Shown in pieces: positions 1 through 5,895 of a stretch of 11,421 nt of DNA (position 1 is the first letter of the stretch; the number at the start of each line of letters is the position of its first letter). A model generated the notes under the pieces. The model was not told the DNA's origin and made no database searches. It saw nothing but the letters and a program-made list of their open reading frames with translations. The stretch is from Streptomyces sp. (lineage in GTDB: Bacteria; Actinomycetota; Actinomycetes; Streptomycetales; Streptomycetaceae): the NCBI GenBank assembly GCA_003519485.1, contig DOWQ01000629.1, forward strand, positions 1 to 11,421, written 5' to 3'. Both the position numbers and the translations under genes were made by a program.

Positions 1-97
1 CCGGCCTCCGCCCCGGATGCGCCCACCGACCCGGCGGCCGGCCCGGGCGCGGCCGGCAGCCGTACCGCGGGCAGCCAGAAGGGGGCCCGCCACCCCG

Positions 98-390
98 GGC
101 CGGCTCATCGACACCGGCGCCCTCGACCGCCACCAGCGCAGACTGCGCCCCGAGTTCCACAGGCGCCGCGGGATCATCCGCCGCCAGGTCGCAAGCTGCT
201 TACCCTGCCCCCGGCTGCCCGGCCGCGACAGCGGGCTACAGGCGTATCTGCAACTCCCGGACCACATCGACGAACAGGCCCCGGTGCGAGCAGCCCACAA
301 CCGCTCCGTACTGCTCCGCGGCGGTCGCTTCTGTACCTCGGTGAACACGACGGGACACCCGGCATCGTGGTCAGCTACGCCGCGGTGACC
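98..390 (+). pseudogene. Remnant of a MocR/PdxR-type GntR regulator, C-terminal part, frameshifted
   Basis: Codons in the frame starting at 98 have GC-rich third positions until about 331. They read like the end of the aminotransferase-like domain of MocR regulators: LIDTGALDRHQRRLR, then an Arg-rich helix, then GLQAYLQLPDHIDEQ. At about 332 the reading jumps by one frame, and the frame starting at 334 continues sensibly with YLGEHDGTPGIVVSYAAV, which resembles the usual MocR ending (a small hydrophobic strand plus a 'GYA'-like motif). Upstream of 98 neither frame looks like the expected 'DQxxLA' segment, so the 5' side is lost or also shifted. No stop codon falls where the family normally ends. 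Family assignment is from remembered motif pattern, not alignment. The frameshift makes a working protein unlikely unless it is a sequencing error. Confidence 0.42.
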
Positions 391-602
391 TGCACCCCGC
401 GACGCAACGACTCCTCCATGCTCGGAACCGGCCCGCATGCCCGCGCCCGTGGTCATGGGCCCGCCCACCGCTGTCAACGCTCACCGCCGTCAGCGTGTCG
501 GGACCGGCCGGCGCGCCCGGCAGATCAGTCGGTCGCGCTCCGTCCAGCGGACCGGAGGTGGGACGGACTGCCGTGTGCAGGCCGGAAACCCGCCCATGGC
601 GG
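391..602. other. Intergenic stretch, no gene recognised
   Basis: Between the regulator remnant and the stop codon of the lipid kinase gene, open frames exist on both strands only because stops are rare at this GC content. None shows a domain, a consistent third-position GC bias or a ribosome binding site. The stretch may be decayed tail of the remnant on its left. Bases 1-97 are equally uninformative. Confidence 0.5.
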
Positions 603-1517
603 TCAGCGTGGAGCGCCCTGCTCGACTCCGGGGTCCGGAGCCGGCAGCGGGCCGGGCGAAATGACCCGCAGCGCGCCCGGCAGCACCGTAGCCGTGACCG
701 GCAGGGGTGCGAGCGGCTCGCCGTCCCCGTACGCCTGGACACCGTCGGCCTCGATCCGCACCTCGGCCCCGCGGAGGACGACGATCTCGTCGTTCTCCGT
801 ATGCGTGCCGCGGTACACCTGGGGCAACCTGCGCAGGAACTTCAGTTTGCTGCCCGCTCCCAGGAGCACCACATCGAGCAGACCGTCACGTGGGTCGGCG
901 TCGGGCGCGATGTGCATGCCCTTGCCGTAGTAGCCGGAGTTGGCTGCCACCACGGTGAATCCGTCGAAGGTGTGCTCGACGCCGTCGACGGTGACGCGGT
1001 ATGCGGTGACCGGGAACGTCGCCATCGCACGGACCGCGCCGATCGGGTACTGCAGTGTCGCGGGCACTCGGTGCATCCGGTTGACCAGCTCGGAGGCGCG
1101 GGAGTCGACGCCGGCGTAGACACTGCCCACGACAACGGCGTCGCCGACGCTGATCGCGTCCACCGCGCGCACCTCGCCGTGGACGAGGGTGCGCGCGAGC
1201 TCGTCCGGCGCTTTCGGGATCTGCAGCTGCCGGACGAAGTCGTTGCCGCGGCCCGCAGCCGCGATCCCCAGCGTGACCCCGCGCCGGGCCGCCGGACCCG
1301 CGATCGAGCTGACCATGCCGTCACCGCCGACGGCGACGCACACCTCGTCCGCGGCGGTCCGGGCGACCAGGTCGTCGGCCGCCTCGGTGCCCGGGCTGAT
1401 CGTCGAGCGCACCCGGCAACCGTGTGCTTCGAGCGCCGCGGCGACATCGGCGGCGACCCGCGCGCCGCGCCCGCCTCCCGCGTGCGGGTTCACCACGAGG
1501 TGAAAGGAACGGGTCAT
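603..1517 (-). CDS. Diacylglycerol kinase family lipid kinase (DagK/YegS-like)
   Basis: A 304-residue protein, the normal length for soluble bacterial lipid kinases of the DAGK catalytic-domain family, which phosphorylate diacylglycerol or a related lipid with ATP to give phosphatidate or its analogue at the inner face of the membrane. Visible motifs: VNPHAGGGRG (9-18) at the nucleotide-binding start, GGDGM (64-68), the family's GGDGT signature with Met for Thr, GRGNDF (89-94), DGLLDV (211-216) and DGE (265-267) near the end. The start at 1517 gives a 4-base ATGA overlap with the upstream oxidase stop, so the two are translationally coupled; a longer in-frame extension upstream lies inside the oxidase gene and lacks family similarity. 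The M. tuberculosis counterpart of this position is Rv2252, reported as a diacylglycerol kinase acting in phosphatidylinositol mannoside metabolism. Exact substrate here is unknown. Confidence 0.9.
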   Translation of the reverse strand: MTRSFHLVVNPHAGGGRGARVAADVAAALEAHGCRVRSTISPGTEAADDLVARTAADEVCVAVGGDGMVSSIAGPAARRGVTLGIAAAGRGNDFVRQLQIPKAPDELARTLVHGEVRAVDAISVGDAVVVGSVYAGVDSRASELVNRMHRVPATLQYPIGAVRAMATFPVTAYRVTVDGVEHTFDGFTVVAANSGYYGKGMHIAPDADPRDGLLDVVLLGAGSKLKFLRRLPQVYRGTHTENDEIVVLRGAEVRIEADGVQAYGDGEPLAPLPVTATVLPGALRVISPGPLPAPDPGVEQGAPR

Positions 1518-3100
1518 GGGATGAGCACTTCCGGGTTGAGTACGCCGACCGGATCCACGGCCTGCTTGACCGCGCGAAGCACCGCCACGCCGACCGGGCC
1601 GATTTCCTCGGCATACCACGGCTTGTGGTCGTGGCCGACCGCGTGGTGGTGGGTGATCGTCCCGCCCGCAGCCACGATCGCGTCGGATGCGGCCCGCTTC
1701 GCCTCGTGCCACTGCCTGCGCGGATCGTCTGCCGCCTTGCACGCGACGGTGAAGTAGAGCGAAGCCCCGGTGCGATAGACGTGCGAGATGTGGCACAGGA
1801 CAATGGGATTCATCCCTTGTGCGCCGAGCGAACTATCGAGCGCGGACTTCACCTCGGCGTACAGATGGTCCAGATTGCCCCAGAACGTGGCCGTCTCGAG
1901 TGTCTCGACCAGCACGCCGACGTCGAGCAGCGCGTCGCGCATGTACGGCGCGGCGAACCGGCCGTCGGCCCACTGCTGCCCGTCTTCGGCGCCGAGCGAC
2001 GTGCCGCCCAGTCGCTCGAGCGTCGCTCCGACCTCGGCCCGCATCCGCTCGACGCGGGCCGGTGCCGCTTCGTAGCCGCACACCATCAGGGCGCCGCCGG
2101 CCGACTCGGCGCCGATGCTCTCGGGTTTCGCAAGGTTCAGGGACGTCTCGGTCTCGTCGGACAGGCGCAGCACAGTCGGGTTGATGCCGTCCTGCGTGAG
2201 GGTGCGCATGGCGGTCACCCCTGACTGGAACGACGGGAACCGCCATGTCTCGTAGACAGCGGTCTCCGGCGCGGGCCGGACCGCGACGGTCACCTCGGTG
2301 ACGATGCCAAGTGTGCCCTCCGATCCGAGCACGAGCTGCTTGAGGTCCGGGCCTGCGGCACTGGCCGGAGCGACGCCGAGATCCCAGGTGCCCTGCGGAG
2401 TCGCGACCTTGAGCCCGACGACCATCGAGTCGAACCTGCCGTAACCCGAGGAGGACTGGCCGCTCGACCGCGTGACCGCGAAGCCCCCGATGGTGGCGAA
2501 CTCGAACGACTGCGGGAAGTGACCGAGGGTCAGCCCCTGCTCGCCGAGCAGCCGCTCGGCACGCGGACCCGGCACCCCGGCCTGCAGCACCGCAGTGCCG
2601 GACACCTGGTCGACGGCGACCAGCCCATCGAGCCGGCTGAGGTCGATCGCGATCACCCCGGTCAGAACGTCGCGCGACGCGGCGAGGCCGCCGACGACCG
2701 AGGTGCCGCCACCGAAGGGCACGACGGCGATCCGTCGGTCGACGCAGAGCGCGATGAGCGCGAGGACCTCGTCGTGGTCCGCCGGACGCACGACCGCGTC
2801 GGGCGCGGCGGCGGCATCGCCGTCACGCAGCGCGAGCAGGTCAGGAGTCGACTTACCCCCCGTGTGCCGCACGCGTGCCTCGTCGGTCGTGTCGACATGG
2901 TCCTCGCCGACCACGCCTCGGAGCGCGTCCAGCACATGGTCGGCCAATTCGGCCACCGGGAGGCGGACCTGTGTGAGGTCCACAGCCGGGCGCGGGACCG
3001 CCGGCCCGAACGCGAGCTCGAGCAGCCCGGCCGCACTCTCGGGAAGGGCAGTCATGTGTGCCGGGTCGCCCCAGCGGGACCAGTGCATTCGATCGCTCAT
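1514..3100 (-). CDS. FAD-binding oxidase, alkyl-DHAP synthase (AGPS) family
   Basis: A 528-residue flavoprotein of the vanillyl-alcohol-oxidase/PCMH superfamily. Residues 100-140 carry the first FAD-binding segment with VVRPADHDEV and VPFGGGTSVVGG; 193-222 hold GHFPQSFEFATIGG and SSGYGRFD; 256-266 hold LVLGSEGTLGI; the C-terminal FAD-oxidase domain shows CHISHVYRTGASLYF (436-450) and THHHAVG (483-489). The CHISH..Y and HHH elements are the AGPS active-site signatures, distinguishing it from D-lactate dehydrogenase relatives. AGPS swaps the acyl chain of acyl-DHAP for a fatty alcohol, the first ether-lipid step; whether bacterial members do this is not settled. The start at 3100 is only 17 bp from the divergent tetR start; ATG at 3088 (before HWSRWGDP) is a possible alternative. 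The gene overlaps the lipid kinase by 4 bases. It is the counterpart of Rv2251. Confidence 0.88.
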   Translation of the reverse strand: MSDRMHWSRWGDPAHMTALPESAAGLLELAFGPAVPRPAVDLTQVRLPVAELADHVLDALRGVVGEDHVDTTDEARVRHTGGKSTPDLLALRDGDAAAAPDAVVRPADHDEVLALIALCVDRRIAVVPFGGGTSVVGGLAASRDVLTGVIAIDLSRLDGLVAVDQVSGTAVLQAGVPGPRAERLLGEQGLTLGHFPQSFEFATIGGFAVTRSSGQSSSGYGRFDSMVVGLKVATPQGTWDLGVAPASAAGPDLKQLVLGSEGTLGIVTEVTVAVRPAPETAVYETWRFPSFQSGVTAMRTLTQDGINPTVLRLSDETETSLNLAKPESIGAESAGGALMVCGYEAAPARVERMRAEVGATLERLGGTSLGAEDGQQWADGRFAAPYMRDALLDVGVLVETLETATFWGNLDHLYAEVKSALDSSLGAQGMNPIVLCHISHVYRTGASLYFTVACKAADDPRRQWHEAKRAASDAIVAAGGTITHHHAVGHDHKPWYAEEIGPVGVAVLRAVKQAVDPVGVLNPEVLIP

Positions 3101-3118
3101 GCGTTAGAGTGTGACACA
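3101..3118. promoter_or_regulatory. Shared divergent promoter/operator between the AGPS-like gene and tetR
   Basis: Only 17 bp separate the two divergent start codons. On the plus strand TAGAGT (3105-3110) fits the actinobacterial -10 pattern TANNNT and ends 7 bases before the tetR ATG, and there is no Shine-Dalgarno sequence, so tetR is probably transcribed leaderless from its own A. GTGT-G-ACAC (3109-3117) and the overlapping TGTG-A-CACA (3110-3118) are perfect short palindromes sitting on the -10/start, a natural TetR operator position. The minus-strand promoter must overlap the first bases of tetR; I see no convincing -10 there. Confidence 0.5.
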
Positions 3119-3729
3119 TGGCGTCCAGTCGTAACACCCACATCGACGAAGAAGAATTGCTCGATGCCGCGAGAGAGCAGCTGTTGGCGGTCGGTTGGCG
3201 TCGCACGACGATGACCGACATCGCCCGCCGTGCGGGCGTCTCCCGGATGACCGTCTATCGCCGGTGGCCCGACCTCGCGACCTTGTCGGCCGACCTGATG
3301 ACCCGGGAGTTCACTTCATTGGCAACGGGACACGACGACGTCGACCCCGCGCCGACCGCGGCCGCCCTCGCCGCTGTGATCACCCGGATCGCGCGGTCGA
3401 TCCAGGGCAACGCCCTCTTCCGCAAGATCGTCGAGGTCGACCCCGAGCTGCTGCTGCCCTACCTGCTCCATCGGCGCGGTCGCACCCAGGACACGCTGCT
3501 CGCGGCGGTGACCGCCCGCATCGAGCGGTCACAGTCCACGGGTGCGGTGCGTGCAGGCGACCCGGTGCTGCTTGCCCGCAGCGCGCTGCTGCTCACCTAC
3601 GGCTTCGTCTTCTCCTCGCCCACGATGGCCGACCTGCCGGGCACCCGGCCGGGCACAGCGATCGACGGCGAGGGCCACGACCTCCTGTTCGACGAACTCG
3701 CTCGCGCACTCGAAGGGCACTTCGCATGA
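3118..3729 (+). CDS. TetR family transcriptional regulator
   Basis: A 203-residue protein with a typical N-terminal TetR DNA-binding domain: TTMTDIARRAGVSRMTVYRRW at roughly 30-50 contains the helix-turn-helix, including the usual 'VS..TVY..W' recognition helix. The rest is a helical ligand-binding domain without recognisable specificity. ATG at 3118 was chosen because a TANNNT -10 element lies 7 bases upstream and no earlier in-frame start fits within the gap to the divergent gene. The stop overlaps the glpD start (ATGA), so regulator and dehydrogenase form one transcript. By position it is the counterpart of Rv2250c. It likely represses both itself with glpD and the divergent oxidase-kinase pair; the ligand may be a lipid intermediate, which is inference. 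Confidence 0.9.
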   Translation: MASSRNTHIDEEELLDAAREQLLAVGWRRTTMTDIARRAGVSRMTVYRRWPDLATLSADLMTREFTSLATGHDDVDPAPTAAALAAVITRIARSIQGNALFRKIVEVDPELLLPYLLHRRGRTQDTLLAAVTARIERSQSTGAVRAGDPVLLARSALLLTYGFVFSSPTMADLPGTRPGTAIDGEGHDLLFDELARALEGHFA

Positions 3730-5246
3730 CCGGTGACACCGCACTCAACCGCACGCGCCGGGAGCGCGACCTCGCCGAGGCGACCGACGGACGCACGGTC
3801 GACCTCCTTGTCGTCGGCCTCGGCGTCACCGGCGCCGGGGTTGCGCTCGACGCGGCTGCTCGAGGCCTGACCGTCGTGGTCATCGACGCGCACGACGTAG
3901 CGTTCGGCACGTCGCGGTGGAGCTCGAAGCTCGCACACGGCGGGCTGCGCTACCTCGCGCACGGCCAGGTGGGGATCGCTCACGAGAGCGCGGTCGAGCG
4001 GGACATCCTGCTGCGACGCACCGCACCGCACCTCGTGCGTCCGGCGCAGTGGCTGGTGCCGCTCACGCCGGACATCTCGCACGCGAGTGCCGCTCTCATC
4101 GGCGCGGGCTTCGTCGGCGGCGACCTGCTGCGGCGCGTTGCCCGCACCCCGAGCGCCCTGCTGCCACGGCCCCGGCGGGTCGACGTCGCCGAGGCACAGG
4201 GCCTCGCGCCCTCCGTCCGGCACGACATCCGGGGCGGCATAACGGCGTGGGACGCGCAGCTCGAGGACGACGCCCGTCTGGTGATCGCCCTCGCCCGCAC
4301 AGCGGCCGGCGAGGGCGCCCGCGTGCTCACCCGCGTCCGTGCACTCGAGGTGACCGGCGACGGAGCGCGTGTGCGCGACGAGGTCACCGGCACGGCGTAC
4401 GACCTCAAGGCCCGAGCGGTCGTCAACGCAGCCGGTGTCTGGGCCGCCGACCTCGTGCCCGGAATCACGCTCCGACCGTCGCGGGGAACGCACCTGGTGC
4501 TGCGCACCGAGACGTTCGGCGACAGCGGTGTCATCGTCAACGCCCCGGTGCCCGGCACCATCGGACGCTTCGTCTTCTCCCTCCCACAGCCGGACGGCCG
4601 CACCTGCCTCGGGCTCACGGACGAGGCCGCCGACGGGCCGATCCCGGACGTGCCCCTCGCCACCGATGGCGAGATCGGCTTCCTGCTCGACACCTTCGGC
4701 CGGGTGCTCGAGCGGCCGCTCACGCGCGCGGACGTCGTCGGGACGTATGCCGGGCTGCGCCCGCTGCTCGACGCCGGCGGATCGACCGCGGACGTTTCCC
4801 GTCGGCACGCGGTGCTGACATCGCCGGACGGCGTGGTCACGATCATCGGCGGCAAGCTGACGACGTACCGCCGGATGGCGCAGGACGCTGTCGACGCCGC
4901 GGTGCGCGAGCGCCGGCTCTCGGCGGGGCCGTGCCGCACCCACAACCTGCCGCTCGTCGGTGCCGCGACGCCCGAGGCGCTCGGACGGGTCGACGCGCCG
5001 GCCCGGTTGGTCCGCAAGTACGGCGTCGAGGCGCCGACGCTCACGGCTCGCCCGGACCTGCTCGAACCGATCGGCGAGCACGTGCCGGTCACCACGGCCG
5101 AGCTCGCCTTCGCCGTCACCCACGAAGGCGCACTCGACGTCGACGACTTGCTCGACCGGCGTACCCGCATCGGGCTGGTGCCCGCCGACCGCAACGCCGC
5201 GCTGCCCGCGGCCACTGAGATCCTCAGCGCCACAGACGCGCGCTGA
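3726..5246 (+). CDS. glpD: Glycerol-3-phosphate dehydrogenase (FAD, aerobic)
   Basis: A 506-residue membrane-associated flavoenzyme that oxidises sn-glycerol 3-phosphate to dihydroxyacetone phosphate and passes electrons to the quinone pool. An N-terminal Rossmann fold is seen as LLVVGLGVTGAG (27-38) followed by VVVIDAHD (50-57); the GlpD signature SSKLAHGGLRYL lies at 66-77; GTYAGLRPL (339-347) and GGKLTTYR (375-382) are the conserved substrate and FAD contacts; the C-terminal helical domain ends with THEGAL, DDLLDRRTRIGL. Length is typical for the family. The start at 3726 overlaps the tetR stop by 4 bases, with a purine-rich AAGGG about 8 bases upstream. A much longer open frame upstream lies within tetR and is not coding. 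DHAP produced here is the backbone used, after acylation, by AGPS enzymes, giving a metabolic link to the divergent flavoprotein. Counterpart of Rv2249c (glpD1). Confidence 0.95.
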   Translation: MTGDTALNRTRRERDLAEATDGRTVDLLVVGLGVTGAGVALDAAARGLTVVVIDAHDVAFGTSRWSSKLAHGGLRYLAHGQVGIAHESAVERDILLRRTAPHLVRPAQWLVPLTPDISHASAALIGAGFVGGDLLRRVARTPSALLPRPRRVDVAEAQGLAPSVRHDIRGGITAWDAQLEDDARLVIALARTAAGEGARVLTRVRALEVTGDGARVRDEVTGTAYDLKARAVVNAAGVWAADLVPGITLRPSRGTHLVLRTETFGDSGVIVNAPVPGTIGRFVFSLPQPDGRTCLGLTDEAADGPIPDVPLATDGEIGFLLDTFGRVLERPLTRADVVGTYAGLRPLLDAGGSTADVSRRHAVLTSPDGVVTIIGGKLTTYRRMAQDAVDAAVRERRLSAGPCRTHNLPLVGAATPEALGRVDAPARLVRKYGVEAPTLTARPDLLEPIGEHVPVTTAELAFAVTHEGALDVDDLLDRRTRIGLVPADRNAALPAATEILSATDAR

Positions 5247-5271
5247 CCGGGCCACGCCGCCTCGTCCCTGT

Positions 5272-5302
5272 CGGCCGTTCTGATGCGGCGCACAAACGGC
5301 CG
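5272..5302 (+). terminator. Hairpin after glpD, possible terminator
   Basis: CGGCCGTT (5272-5279) and AACGGCCG (5295-5302) form a perfect 8-bp stem around a 15-base loop, 25 bases after the glpD stop. There is no T-tract, as is common for actinobacterial terminators, so termination is inferred from position only. Confidence 0.45.
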
Positions 5303-5338
5303 CCGGACTTCAAGGGTCGGAAGGAATACGAGTGCTGA

Positions 5339-5376
5339 CCCCCCACCCGCTACCGGACCTGCGAGGTGGGCGGGGG
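5339..5376. other. Second GC-rich hairpin downstream of glpD
   Basis: A C-run with an A (5339-5348) can pair with the GGGCGGGGG stretch (5368-5376) with one A-C mismatch; an alternative is CCCACC (5342-5347) with GGTGGG (5365-5370). It may be a backup terminator, but G/C-run pairing is easily fortuitous in such DNA. Confidence 0.25.
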
Positions 5377-5438
5377 TGGTCTCGTAGTCGCGTGCGCCGA
5401 GGAGGCTGTGCGTCGGATGGGTGACGCGCTCCGGCCTC

Positions 5439-5462
5439 GAACTGAGACCGGAACTGAGACCG
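5439..5462 (+). repeat. Tandem repeat, 12 bp x 2
   Basis: GAACTGAGACCG occurs twice in direct succession (5439-5450 and 5451-5462). The second copy runs into CGTGAGC, making GAGACCGTGAGC (5456-5467), which recurs at 5596-5607 on the other side of the tRNA fragment. The 12-bp unit itself has no coding meaning that I can see. Function unknown; possible integrase arm-type site. Confidence 0.6.
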
Positions 5463-5488
5463 TGAGCAAGAAGGACGCTCGCTCACGG
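5460..5488. other. Perfect 8-bp inverted repeat (hairpin)
   Basis: CCGTGAGC (5460-5467) and GCTCACGG (5481-5488) are exact reverse complements separated by 13 bases. The left arm is shared with the 12-bp direct repeat that flanks the tRNA fragment. It could be a terminator facing either way or a protein-binding site. Confidence 0.45.
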
Positions 5489-5511
5489 CGTCGGAGGCGC
5501 ATCCGATAACG

Positions 5512-5550
5512 AGAAAAGACCCAGGTCACGGCGAGTGAGTCCTGGGCCTT
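5512..5550 (-). terminator. Terminator of the minus-strand tRNA fragment
   Basis: Read on the minus strand, CCCAGG (5546-5541) pairs with CCTGGG (5525-5520), extended inside by a TCAC/GTGA pairing with a 2-base bulge and a 5-base loop, and is followed by TCTTTTCTC. It lies directly after the 3' end of the tRNA remnant, as expected for a native tRNA terminator, which supports the left side being the original chromosomal context of that tRNA gene. Confidence 0.6.
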
Positions 5551-5555
5551 CTCGG

Positions 5556-5593
5556 AGCCGCCTTCGGGATTCGAACCCGAGACCTACGCATTA
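5556..5593 (-). other. 3' half of a tRNA gene (probably tRNA-Thr), attachment-site scar
   Basis: On the minus strand the T-arm is perfect (stem TCGGG/CCCGA, loop TTCGAAT; 5580-5564), followed by the 3' acceptor strand AGGCGGC (5563-5557) and a discriminator T at 5556. On its 5' side lie a 5-base variable loop AGGTC (5585-5581), a 3' anticodon stem TGCGT (5590-5586) and the loop end TAA (5593-5591). No D-arm, 5' acceptor strand (GCCGCCT expected) or 5' anticodon stem (ACGCA expected) follows to the right, so the gene is not functional. The acceptor and anticodon-stem sequence recall actinomycete tRNA-Thr(CGU), but the anticodon is not preserved. Integration into tRNA 3' ends with crossover at the anticodon loop leaves exactly this kind of fragment at the distal junction. 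The element should then extend rightward. Confidence 0.7.
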
Positions 5594-5595
5594 GC

Positions 5596-5607
5596 GAGAC
5601 CGTGAGC
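5596..5607 (+). repeat. 12-bp direct repeat next to the tRNA fragment
   Basis: GAGACCGTGAGC here is identical to 5456-5467, 140 bp to the left, so the two copies bracket the tRNA 3' fragment and its terminator. GAGACC also occurs inside the tRNA fragment (5579-5584). Possible integrase-binding arm sites; chance is not excluded. Confidence 0.5.
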
Positions 5608-5895
5608 GTTGGTGTTACGTAATGCCTCGCCGTGCTGTCCAGTGACGTTCTGCCTGATCAGAGCACGTGCAGCAGGTTGACCCGTGCCACCCCGTGACGC
5701 GCCGTCCAAAGGCGTCTGTCCACCGGCTGTCCACCGGTGGGCTCTCACCGGCCCGCCAGTGAGACTACCGCTGGGCTGCCGGCGATGCTGTCGACCGGTC
5801 GGAGAGACGGGTGAAGGTCACTGTGGGATCTCTACAAGCCATCCGCCAGTGGGTGCCTCCACGGATACTTCCCAGGTAGCGCCTCATCCCAGCCG
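5608..5895. other. Gene-free stretch between the tRNA fragment and the helicase gene
   Basis: No credible gene on either strand. It holds small symmetric elements: the palindrome TTACGTAA (5615-5622), whose right part GTAATGC (5619-5625) echoes the anticodon-stem core of the tRNA fragment in opposite orientation, and a tandem 11-bp repeat CTGTCCACCGG (5716-5726, 5727-5737) ending in the palindrome CCACCGGTGG (5731-5740). An integrase gene, often next to such a site, is absent. Confidence 0.5.

Noticed and set aside
495..1757. A 420-codon open frame on the plus strand over the lipid kinase gene
   Set aside because: It is the antisense shadow of the kinase and the end of the oxidase; it has no domain and is biased to Arg/Ala/Gly as expected from complementing GC-rich codons.
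3195..3725. An N-terminal extension of GlpD of about 177 residues
   Set aside because: This part overlaps tetR in another frame, is Arg/Pro-rich with no homology-like pattern, and the ATG at 3726 with ATGA coupling fits the family start.
3597..5255. A 552-codon open frame on the minus strand over glpD
   Set aside because: It is antisense to a clear GlpD and shows no motif; long shadows are normal at this GC content.
5556..5640. A complete functional tRNA gene
   Set aside because: Only the 3' half can be folded; the sequence to the right has no D-arm, no 5' acceptor strand matching AGGCGGC and no pairing 5' anticodon stem.
5608..5895. An integrase remnant next to the attachment site
   Set aside because: I looked for the C-terminal tyrosine integrase pattern on both strands and found none in this gap.
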